Shown here: piece by piece, positions 17,504-25,171 of the stretch
Layout of the letters: every line of letters starts with the position of its first letter
Numbering within the stretch: position 1 is the first letter of the stretch
DNA from: Roseovarius salincola
Lineage (GTDB): Bacteria > Pseudomonadota > Alphaproteobacteria > Rhodobacterales > Rhodobacteraceae
DNA length: 64,000 nucleotides
Assembly (NCBI RefSeq): GCF_026891095.1
Contig: NZ_JAPTNL010000003.1
Location: forward strand, 1 to 64,000
Direction: 5' to 3'
Translations under genes and position numbers: made by a program
The notes under the pieces: generated by a model
What the model saw: the letters and a program-made list of their open reading frames with translations, nothing else
Told to the model about the DNA's origin: nothing
Database searches by the model: none

Positions 17504-18346
17504 ATGAGCGACTCCCCCACCTTCACCGCACCCGGCCAGAATCTGGTGATCCGGCCTTTCACAACGGCCCATCTTCCCGGCGCGCTGTTGCTCTCGCAAC
17601 AGGTGGGCTGGCCGCACCGGCTCGAGGACTGGGCGCTCAACCTCGCTCTGTCTCAAGGCGTCGTGGCGCTTGACGGCGCGCGCGTGGCGGGCACGACCCT
17701 CTGCACGCGCTTTGGCGACGTGGCCCTGCTCAACATGATCATCGTCGATGGCGCGATGCGCGGGCGCGGGCTGGGGCGGATGCTAATGGCGGCGGCGATG
17801 GAGCTTGCCGCGGGCTGTGAAATGCGCCTCATCGCCACGCCCGAGGGCCAACCGCTTTATGAAAAGCTGGGCTTTCACCCTACCGGCCAGATCCTCCAGC
17901 ATCAGGGCATCTCGCAAGGCGGCGCACCCGCGCTGCCGGTGCGCGAAGGCCGCGCGCAGGATGTCACGGAACTGGCGCGCATGGACCTCGCCGCAACCGG
18001 GCTCGAACGCAGCGACATGATCGCCCGGATCGCCGGAACCGGCACGGTGCTGCGCGCCGATCACGGCTTTGCCCTGCTGCGCGCATTCGGGCGCGGTCAT
18101 GTGCTTGGCCCCGTGGTCGCGTGCGATACCGCCACCGCCCGCGCGCTCATCGACGCGGGCGCGCGGCGCATGGCGGGGCGCTTCCTGCGCATCGACCTGC
18201 CCGAGGGCGCGGGCCTCTCGGATCACGTCACCCGCCTCGGCCTTGCCCATGCGGGCAGCGGCACCGCGATGATCCGCCCGCCCTGCGGCCCCGCCGCCGG
18301 CGGGGATTTCACCACTTTCGCGCTTGCCTCGCAGGCGCTTGGCTAA
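17504..18346 (+). CDS. GNAT family N-acetyltransferase, paralogue of 13086-14033
   Basis: A 280-residue two-domain acetyltransferase. The first GNAT domain holds LNMIIVDGAMRGRGLGRMLM, the acetyl-CoA pyrophosphate-binding loop (RGRGLG), and PLYEKLGF. The C-terminal half is again Acetyltransf_18-like. It shares its layout and several short blocks with the GNAT protein at 13086. It lies between the ArgE-like deacetylase and the class III aminotransferase, 17 bases upstream of the latter. An acetylase, a deacetylase and an aminotransferase in one operon suggest a pathway with a transient N-acyl protecting group; this is a hypothesis. Confidence 0.78.
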   Translation: MSDSPTFTAPGQNLVIRPFTTAHLPGALLLSQQVGWPHRLEDWALNLALSQGVVALDGARVAGTTLCTRFGDVALLNMIIVDGAMRGRGLGRMLMAAAMELAAGCEMRLIATPEGQPLYEKLGFHPTGQILQHQGISQGGAPALPVREGRAQDVTELARMDLAATGLERSDMIARIAGTGTVLRADHGFALLRAFGRGHVLGPVVACDTATARALIDAGARRMAGRFLRIDLPEGAGLSDHVTRLGLAHAGSGTAMIRPPCGPAAGGDFTTFALASQALG

Positions 18347-18363
18347 CCGTGACGGAGACTCAC

Positions 18364-19740
18364 ATGCTTACCAATTCGCTGGTCGAACTCGATCGCCGCC
18401 ACCTGGTTCATCCGGTGTCCTCATTTCAGGGCCACGAGGCGCGCGGTGTGCGCGTGCTGCGCCATGCCAAAGGCGCCACCGTGACGGATGACGAGGGGCG
18501 CGACCTCATCGACGGCTTCGCCGGGCTCTGGTGCGTCAATGCGGGCTATGGCCACGAATCCGTGGTCGAGGCCGCCGCCACGCAGATGCGCGAACTGCCC
18601 TATGCCACCGGCTATTTCGACCTTGGCGCCGAGGCCCCGATAAGGCTGGCCGCCGAACTGGCCGACCGCGCGCCGGGCGATCTCGATCATACCTATTTCT
18701 GCCTTGGCGGCTCGGACGCCGTCGACAGCACGATCCGCTTCATCCGCTATTTCTGGCACGCGCAGGGCAAACCCGAACGCGATCAGTTCATCTCGGTCGA
18801 ACAGGGCTATCACGGCTCGGCCTCTGGCGGCGCGGGGCTGACAGCGCTGCCGGTGTTTCATACGGGCTTCGGCCTGCCCTATGACTGGCAGCACAAGATT
18901 CCGTCGCACTACGCCTATCGCAACCCGATCGGCAGCGACGACGCGGCGATTATCTCTGAGTCCGTCGCCGCCCTTCGCGCCAAGATCGAATACCTCGGCC
19001 CCGAACGCGTCGCGGCATTCTACGTCGAGCCGATCCAGGGCTCGGGCGGGGTGCTGGTGCCGCCCAAGGGCTGGATCAAGGCAATGCGCGATGTCTGCAC
19101 CGAATACGGCGTGCTGTTCGTCGCTGACGAGGTGATCACCGGCTTCGGGCGCACCGGCCCCCTGTTCGCCTGCGAAGAGGAAGACATCGTGCCCGACCTC
19201 ATGACCCTCGCCAAGGGGCTGACATCCGGCTACGTGCCGATGGGTGCCGTGATGATGCGCGACCATGTCTACCAGACCATCGCCCGGGGCGCGGGCGCAA
19301 AGGCGGTGGGGCATGGCTTCACCTATTCGGCGCATCCCGTCTCGGCCGCCGTGGCGCTCGAGGTGCTGAAACTCTATGAAGGCGGGCTTCTTGAAAATGG
19401 CCGCCGCCAGGGCGAGCGTCTGCTCAAGGGGCTGGCCGGTCTGGCCGATCACCCGCTGGTCGGGGATGTGCGCGGCCGCGGCATGCTGGCGGCAGTGGAA
19501 CTGGTGACCGACAAGGCGCGCAAAACCCCCCTGCCCGCCGCTCTGGACCCGGCAACACGGCTCTTTGACCGCGCCTGGAACGAGGGGCTGATCATCCGCG
19601 CCTTCGCGCAGGGCGTGTTCGGCTATGCCCCGCCGCTCTGCTGTACCGATGACGAGATCGACCAGATCGTTGCGCGCACCCGACGGGTGCTGGACCTGAC
19701 CCTCGACGATCCCGAGATCCGCGCGGCGATGGCGCAATGA
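18364..19740 (+). CDS. class III (omega) aminotransferase
   Basis: A 458-residue PLP enzyme. The N-terminal DGFAGLWCVNAGYGH and the substrate-loop FCLGGSDAVDSTIR are typical of class III omega-transaminases such as those for taurine, beta-alanine or putrescine. The DEVITGFGRTG segment binds the pyridine nitrogen of PLP and the Schiff-base lysine is K284 in LAKGLTSGY. ATG 18364 follows GGAG. Its stop overlaps the GhrA-like gene by ATGA. It likely removes the amino group from an omega-amine produced or protected by the neighbouring enzymes, with pyruvate or a similar acceptor. Confidence 0.87.
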   Translation: MLTNSLVELDRRHLVHPVSSFQGHEARGVRVLRHAKGATVTDDEGRDLIDGFAGLWCVNAGYGHESVVEAAATQMRELPYATGYFDLGAEAPIRLAAELADRAPGDLDHTYFCLGGSDAVDSTIRFIRYFWHAQGKPERDQFISVEQGYHGSASGGAGLTALPVFHTGFGLPYDWQHKIPSHYAYRNPIGSDDAAIISESVAALRAKIEYLGPERVAAFYVEPIQGSGGVLVPPKGWIKAMRDVCTEYGVLFVADEVITGFGRTGPLFACEEEDIVPDLMTLAKGLTSGYVPMGAVMMRDHVYQTIARGAGAKAVGHGFTYSAHPVSAAVALEVLKLYEGGLLENGRRQGERLLKGLAGLADHPLVGDVRGRGMLAAVELVTDKARKTPLPAALDPATRLFDRAWNEGLIIRAFAQGVFGYAPPLCCTDDEIDQIVARTRRVLDLTLDDPEIRAAMAQ

Positions 19741-20648
19741 AGCTGCTCTTGCTCTCCACCCCCGAGCGCGCCCGCGCCTGGCAACCGCTTTTCGACGCGG
19801 CGGGCGAAACCCTGGTCGTGGGCGAGGACGCGGTGACCGATCCCGCCGAAATCACCCATATCGCCTGCTGGATGCCGCCCGCCGATCCGGGCCGCTATCC
19901 AAACCTGCGCGCCGTGATCAGCACCGGCGCCGGGGTCGATCAGATGCCCGCCCTGCCCCCCGGCGTCGCCCTCACCCGCACGATCGCGCCGGGGATCGAC
20001 GAACTGGTGCGCGACTGGGTGGTGATGGCGACGCTGATGCTCCATCGCGACATGCCGCGCTATCTTGAACAGGCCACGCAGGGCGACTGGCGCGCCCATC
20101 CGATCCGCGCCGCCGCCAGCGCGCGGGTCGGCATCATGGGCATCGGCCGCATCGGGCGCGCCGCGGCCTCGACCCTGTCCGCGCTTGGCTTCGATGTGGC
20201 AGGCTGGAGCCGCTCGGGCGAGCCCGTCGACGGCATCGCGATCCATGGCCAGTCCGACCTGCCCGCCTTCCTTGCGCGCAGCGATCTGCTGATCTGCCTA
20301 CTACCGCTCACCGGGGAAACCCGCGGTATCCTGGACGACAGGCTTTTCGTCGGCCTCCCCGAAAATGCCGCCCTCATCCATGCCGGGCGCGGCGCACAGC
20401 TTGACATGAACGCACTCGGCCGGGCGCTCGATAGCGGGCGGCTGCGCGCGGCGATGCTCGATGTGACCGACCCCGAACCCCTGCCGCAGGACCATTGGGC
20501 GTGGCGCGATCCGCGGGTCATCATCACCCCGCATGTGGCCGCGCAGACCGATGCGACCGAAGGCGCGCGCCACGCTCTCGCGGTGATCGAGGCCAGCCGC
20601 ACAGGCGTGCCGCTCCCAGGTTTCATTGACCGTGCACGGGGCTATTAG
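19737..20648 (+). CDS. D-2-hydroxyacid dehydrogenase, GhrA-like glyoxylate/hydroxypyruvate reductase
   Basis: A 303-residue NAD(P)-dependent reductase. The Rossmann motif is VGIMGIGRIGRAAASTL, followed by the arginine of HAGRGAQLDMNAL, the glutamate of DVTDPEPLPQDHW and the histidine of PHVAAQT, which form the catalytic triad of the family. Length and motifs match the GhrA branch. It is translationally coupled to the aminotransferase by ATGA, so it probably reduces the 2-oxo acid or aldehyde-derived product of that step. Confidence 0.85.
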   Translation: MKLLLLSTPERARAWQPLFDAAGETLVVGEDAVTDPAEITHIACWMPPADPGRYPNLRAVISTGAGVDQMPALPPGVALTRTIAPGIDELVRDWVVMATLMLHRDMPRYLEQATQGDWRAHPIRAAASARVGIMGIGRIGRAAASTLSALGFDVAGWSRSGEPVDGIAIHGQSDLPAFLARSDLLICLLPLTGETRGILDDRLFVGLPENAALIHAGRGAQLDMNALGRALDSGRLRAAMLDVTDPEPLPQDHWAWRDPRVIITPHVAAQTDATEGARHALAVIEASRTGVPLPGFIDRARGY

Positions 20649-20802
20649 GCCGGATCGGGCAGCGGCATTTCCCGCCGCGCCACCCGGCAAAACGAAAGAA
20701 TCTGCCGCTGCGCCAGCAGATTTCGACGCCACGCCCTTCGCCCCTTGGGCAAGGCTGGATGAAACCGGGCGACGGCCCTCCCGCGCAGCACGCGGGTCGA
20801 CC

Positions 20803-20860
20803 AAGGAAAGCAATGTCACCATGACGACAGACACGATGACACGATGACACGATGACACGA
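20803..20860 (+). repeat. 8-bp tandem repeat (ACACGATG)x3 plus partial copy at the start of the HAD gene
   Basis: Three exact ACACGATG units at 20831-20854 are followed by ACACGA (20855-20860). The best ribosome site, AAGGAAAG (20803-20810), precedes ATG 20821, but that frame ends at TGA 20845-20847 inside the repeat after eight codons. The HAD coding frame begins at ATG 20852, inside the last unit. Removal of two units (16 bases) would join ATG 20821 to the HAD frame without a stop. Confidence 0.7.
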
Positions 20861-21568
20861 CCGCTGACCGCATTCACCCACATCAGTTTCGACGTGGTCG
20901 GCACGCTGATCGATTTCGAGGGCGCCATTACCGGCGTGCTGGACGACATCGCCCGCGAGGCCGGTGTGACGCTTGACGGCGAAGCCGCGCTGTCGGTCTA
21001 TCGCGAGGCGCGCCATGATCCCGAAGCCGGGCTTTTCCCCGACGATCTGGGCCGCTGCTACGGGCGCATCGCCGCGGAATTCGGCCTGCCCGACAGTGAC
21101 GCGCTGCGCGCCCGCGTGGTCGAGGCGGTGGGCGACGCAGCGCCCTTTCCCGACAGCGCCGCGGCGCTGGCGCGGCTGGCCGGGCGCTACAGGCTGATCG
21201 CCATGACCAATGCGCGCCGCTGGGCCTTCGAGCGGTTTTCGCAAAAGCTGGGGCAGCCCTTCTGGGCCGCCTTCACCACCGACGACACCGGCACGGAAAA
21301 ACCGGATCCGGCGTTCTTTCACGCGGTATTCGCCCATGTCGAGGCCAATGGCGGCGCACGGGGCGCGATCCTTCATGCCGCGCAAAGCCAGCACCATGAC
21401 ATCGGCGTGTCGCGCAAGCTGGGCATGACCAATGCCTGGATCGAACGCCGCCACGGACAGTCCGGTTACGGCGGCACCCTCACGCCAGAATCCTTCACCG
21501 AACCCGATTACCACTTCCACTCGCTCGCGGAACTGGCCGATGCCACCGAAGATGCAGCGCAAAGCTAG
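20852..21568 (+). CDS. HAD-superfamily hydrolase, haloacid dehalogenase type II-like (second copy)
   Basis: A 238-residue HAD protein. Motif I is FDVVGTLIDFEG with the nucleophilic aspartate near residue 14, motif II AMTNAR, and the lysine motif TEKPDPAFF. The last acidic motif reads HAAQSQHHDIGVSRKLG, so the Ser-x-Asn-x-x-Asp element of true type II dehalogenases is not kept. It resembles, but is not close to, the HAD protein at 15368. The start is unusual: ATG 20852 lies within an 8-bp tandem repeat and its own ribosome site is poor, while a good site serves an out-of-frame short peptide just upstream. Expression may depend on translational restart. Confidence 0.78.
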   Translation: MTRPLTAFTHISFDVVGTLIDFEGAITGVLDDIAREAGVTLDGEAALSVYREARHDPEAGLFPDDLGRCYGRIAAEFGLPDSDALRARVVEAVGDAAPFPDSAAALARLAGRYRLIAMTNARRWAFERFSQKLGQPFWAAFTTDDTGTEKPDPAFFHAVFAHVEANGGARGAILHAAQSQHHDIGVSRKLGMTNAWIERRHGQSGYGGTLTPESFTEPDYHFHSLAELADATEDAAQS

Positions 21569-21658
21569 CCCTTTATCCTCCCCGGCCCGAAACGGCGCAA
21601 AGAACCGGATGGGGCCATAACCAACCCGCAAACCAAAACAGCAACAGGGAACAAATCA

Positions 21659-23272
21659 ATGACCAACAAGACACCCACCAACTGGACCCGGCGCGACGAC
21701 GCCATGGTCGAAGACGCAATCCGCCGCGGGGCGACCCGCCGCGACCTTCTCAAGATGCTGATGAGCTCGGGCGTCGCGCTCGGTGCTGGCGGCAGCCTCC
21801 TCATGCAGGCCGGTCAGGCCGTCGCCGCCACCCCCAAGACGGGCGGCCACATGAAGGCGGCCGGCTGGTCGTCATCCACCGCCGACACGCTGGACCCGGC
21901 CAAGGCGACGCTCTCCACCGATTACACGCGCTGCTGCGCGCTCTATAACCGCCTGACCTTCCTCAACGAGGCCGGCGAGGTCGAGATGGAACTGGCCGAG
22001 TCGATCGAGTCGGGCGACGCCCAGACCTGGCAGGTCAAGCTGCGCCCGGGCGTCTCGTTCCACGACGGCAAGCCCTTCACCTCGGCTGACGTGGTGTTCT
22101 CGCTCAACCGCCATCTCGACCCTGCGGTCGGCTCCAAGGTGAACTCGATCGCCAAGCAGATGACCGAGGTCGCCGCAGAAGACGACATGACCGTGCGCAT
22201 CGTGCTGGCCGAACCCAATGCCGACCTGCCCACGATCCTGTCGCTCCATCACTTCCTGATCGTTGCCGACGGCACCACCGATTTCTCAAAGGGCATCGGC
22301 ACCGGCGCCTTCATGCTCGAGGAATTCGATCCCGGCGTGCGCTCCATCGCCGTGCGCAACCCGAACTATTTCAAGGATGAAGGCCCCTATCTCGACAGCT
22401 TCGAGTATTTCGCCATCCCCGACAACAACGCCCGTGTCAACGCGCTGCTGTCGGGTGACATTCAACTGGCCGCCGCGGTCAACGCGCGCTCGCTCCGGAT
22501 GGTCGAAGGGCAATCGCAGGTCGAAACCCTGATCACCACCGCAGGAAACTATACCAACCTCAATATCCGGCTGGATCTGGACCCGGGTGCCAAGGCAGGC
22601 TTCATCGAAGGGATGCGCCACCTGGTCAACCGCGAGCAGATCCAGAAATCCGTGCTGCGCGGGCTTGCCGAGATCGGCAACGACCAGCCCGTTTCGCCGA
22701 TCAACCGCTACCACAACAGCGAGCTGCAACCGCGTGACTTCGATCCCGAACGCGCCCGCGCCCTGTTCGAGAAAGCCGGGCTTCTGGGCGAGTCCGTCCC
22801 GATCGTCGCCTCCGAGGCGGCTACCGCCTCGATCGACATGGCCACCGTCGTGCAACAGGCCGGTGCCGAGATCGGCATGACCTTCGACGTGCAGCGCGTG
22901 CCGTCGGATGGCTACTGGTCGAACTACTGGCTCAAGGCGCCGGTGCATTTCGGCAATATCAACCCGCGCCCGACGCCGGACATCCTGTTCTCGCTGCTCT
23001 ACAGCTCGGATGCGCCCTGGAACGAAAGCCAGTTCAAGTCCGAGAAGTTCGACTCCATGCTGGTCGAGGCCCGCGGCACGCTCGACGAGTCGCTGCGTAC
23101 CGATATCTACTGGGAGATGCAGGAGATGGTCGCCAATGACGCGGGCACGCTCATCCCGACCTACATCTCGAATGTCGATGCGATGTCGACAACGCTCAAG
23201 GGGATGCGCCCCAACCCGCTGGGCGGGCAGATGGGCTATGCCTTTGCCGAATACATCTGGCTCGACGCCTGA
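21659..23272 (+). CDS. ABC transporter substrate-binding protein, Tat-exported (SBP family 5)
   Basis: A 537-residue periplasmic binding protein of the dipeptide/opine family. A long N-terminal region ends in the twin-arginine motif ATRRDLLKMLMSSGVALGAGG (about residues 25-45). The family signature lies around PFTSADVVFSLNRHLD. It is followed by two permeases and a fused ATPase, giving a complete importer. As part of the gene string with deacetylase, aminotransferase and HAD genes, the ligand is probably a modified amino acid, opine or amine; this is inferred from context only. Confidence 0.9.
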   Translation: MTNKTPTNWTRRDDAMVEDAIRRGATRRDLLKMLMSSGVALGAGGSLLMQAGQAVAATPKTGGHMKAAGWSSSTADTLDPAKATLSTDYTRCCALYNRLTFLNEAGEVEMELAESIESGDAQTWQVKLRPGVSFHDGKPFTSADVVFSLNRHLDPAVGSKVNSIAKQMTEVAAEDDMTVRIVLAEPNADLPTILSLHHFLIVADGTTDFSKGIGTGAFMLEEFDPGVRSIAVRNPNYFKDEGPYLDSFEYFAIPDNNARVNALLSGDIQLAAAVNARSLRMVEGQSQVETLITTAGNYTNLNIRLDLDPGAKAGFIEGMRHLVNREQIQKSVLRGLAEIGNDQPVSPINRYHNSELQPRDFDPERARALFEKAGLLGESVPIVASEAATASIDMATVVQQAGAEIGMTFDVQRVPSDGYWSNYWLKAPVHFGNINPRPTPDILFSLLYSSDAPWNESQFKSEKFDSMLVEARGTLDESLRTDIYWEMQEMVANDAGTLIPTYISNVDAMSTTLKGMRPNPLGGQMGYAFAEYIWLDA

Positions 23273-23345
23273 TCTTTCGCACGCGAAGCGCCCGCGCGTG
23301 GTAACATGCGCGGGCAATTTTCATTCCTGAACAGCGAGGCGCTCC

Positions 23346-24305
23346 ATGCTCAGGTCCCCCACGACATGGTTTCTTGTCGGGCAACGGCTCGGGATCGCGT
23401 TCATTACGCTTATCATCGTTTCATTCGCCGTCTTTTTCGCAACCGAACTCCTGCCCGGCGATGTCGCGCAGATCCTCCTGGGTCAGGCCGCCACGCCCGA
23501 GGCCGTTGCCGGCCTGCGCGAGGCCATGGGGCTGGACGAGCCTGCGATTCAACGCTTCATCGGCTGGCTGACCGGGTTGGCGCAGGGCGAAATGGGGCGC
23601 TCATATGTCAACAATATCGATGTCGCCGACCTTCTGGGCGGCCGGTTGCAGAATTCCCTGCGCCTCGCCGGTATCGTCACGGTGATCTGCGTACCGGTCG
23701 CGCTCAGCCTCGGCATCCTGGCGGCGATGTTTCGCGGCTCATGGATGGACCGGGTCGTGTCGACGGCGACCATCTCGGTCATTTCGGTGCCCGAATTCAT
23801 GGTCGCCACGCTTTCGGTGCTGATCTTCGCGGTCTGGCTCGACTGGCTCCCGGCGCTCAGCTACGGGGTCGATGTGGACAGCCTCGGCGCGATGCTGCGC
23901 GCCTATGCGATGCCGGTGATCACGCTCAGCTTCGTGGTCTCGGCGCAGATGATCCGCATGACCCGCGCCGCGGTGATCGAAACGATCGAGACCCCCTATG
24001 TCGAAATGGCCCTGCTCAAGGGCGCCTCGCGCACCCGCATGGTGCTGGTCCATGCGCTGCCCAATGCGCTCGGCCCGATCGCCAATGCGGTGGCGCTGTC
24101 GCTCTCTTACCTGGTCGGCGGCGTGATCATCGTCGAGACCGTGTTCAACTATCCCGGCGTCGCCAAGCTCATGGTCGATGCCGTCGCCACCCGCGACCTG
24201 CCGCTGATCCAGTCCTGCGCGATGATCTTCTGCGTCAGTTACCTGTCGCTGACCACGCTCGCGGACATGATCGCAATCCTCTCCAATCCAAGGCTGCGCC
24301 AGTGA
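23346..24305 (+). CDS. ABC transporter permease (DppB type)
   Basis: A 319-residue membrane protein with the DppB-type opening (FFATELLPGDVAQILLGQAA, then EAMGLDEPAIQRF), six likely transmembrane segments and an EAA-like loop, ALLKGASRTRMVLVHALPN. ATG 23346 follows GAGGCGCTCC. Its TGA overlaps the ATG of the next permease by one base (TGATG). It forms the pore together with the DppC-type protein. Confidence 0.88.
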   Translation: MLRSPTTWFLVGQRLGIAFITLIIVSFAVFFATELLPGDVAQILLGQAATPEAVAGLREAMGLDEPAIQRFIGWLTGLAQGEMGRSYVNNIDVADLLGGRLQNSLRLAGIVTVICVPVALSLGILAAMFRGSWMDRVVSTATISVISVPEFMVATLSVLIFAVWLDWLPALSYGVDVDSLGAMLRAYAMPVITLSFVVSAQMIRMTRAAVIETIETPYVEMALLKGASRTRMVLVHALPNALGPIANAVALSLSYLVGGVIIVETVFNYPGVAKLMVDAVATRDLPLIQSCAMIFCVSYLSLTTLADMIAILSNPRLRQ

Positions 24306-25171
24306 TGACGATGACCCCCCGCACCAAAAGCAAGTTCCGCCTGCCGACGCCGCACAACCTTGGCTACGCCTTCAACTGGACCGGGCGGATCGGCCTTGCG
24401 CTGATCCTGTTCTGGGCGTTGGTTGCGTTATTCGGGCGCTGGGTCACGCCTTATCCGGTGGGCGCGATCGTCGATTGGGATTATTTCGGCGGCATCAGCA
24501 CCGAATACTGGATGGGCACCGATTATCTGGGGCGCGACATCTTTTCGCGCGTTCTGATGGGCGCGCGCTACACCGTCGGGATCGCCCTGGCGGCGGTGAC
24601 GCTGGCCTGCACCATCGGTGTCGTCCTGGGCATGATCGCAGCGGTAATCGGCGGCTGGTTCGACACGCTGCTCTCGCGGCTTCTCGATGCGTTCAACGGC
24701 ATTCCCTCGCTGCTCTTCGGCCTTGTCGTCGTGGCGGCGGTCGGCTCGTCGATCCCGGTCCTCGTGCTGACGCTCGCAGCCATATACATGCCCGGCGCCT
24801 ACCGTTTCGCCCGCGCGCTCGCGGTGAACATCAACACGATGGATTTCGTCACCGTCGCCCGCGCCCGCGGCGAGGCCACCCCCTACCTCATCCGGCACGA
24901 GATCCTGCCCAACATCCTCGGGCCGGTTCTGGCCGATCTGGGCCTGCGCTTCGTCTTCATCGTGCTGGTGCTGTCGGGGCTCTCGTTCCTCGGGCTGGGC
25001 GTTCAGCCGCCCAATGCCGACTGGGGCGCACTGGTGCGCGAGAATATCGAAGGGCTCAGCCTCGGCGCGCCTGCGGTGATCTTCCCCTCCATCGCCATCG
25101 CCTCGCTGACCATCTCGGTGAACATGTTCATCGACAATCTTCCCACCAAGATCCGTGACAGGGCCGAATGA
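24305..25171 (+). CDS. ABC transporter permease (DppC type)
   Basis: A 288-residue membrane protein starting MTMTPRTKSK. It has GTDYLGRDIFSRVLMGARYT, typical of DppC, and an EAA-like loop, RARGEATPYLIRHEILPN, plus a Gly-rich C-terminal region SGLSFLGLGVQPP. ATG 24305 overlaps the previous stop (TGATG). The same frame is open far upstream, but that stretch lies inside the DppB-type gene and is not protein-like. Its end overlaps the ATPase gene by ATGA. Confidence 0.88.
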   Translation: MTMTPRTKSKFRLPTPHNLGYAFNWTGRIGLALILFWALVALFGRWVTPYPVGAIVDWDYFGGISTEYWMGTDYLGRDIFSRVLMGARYTVGIALAAVTLACTIGVVLGMIAAVIGGWFDTLLSRLLDAFNGIPSLLFGLVVVAAVGSSIPVLVLTLAAIYMPGAYRFARALAVNINTMDFVTVARARGEATPYLIRHEILPNILGPVLADLGLRFVFIVLVLSGLSFLGLGVQPPNADWGALVRENIEGLSLGAPAVIFPSIAIASLTISVNMFIDNLPTKIRDRAE

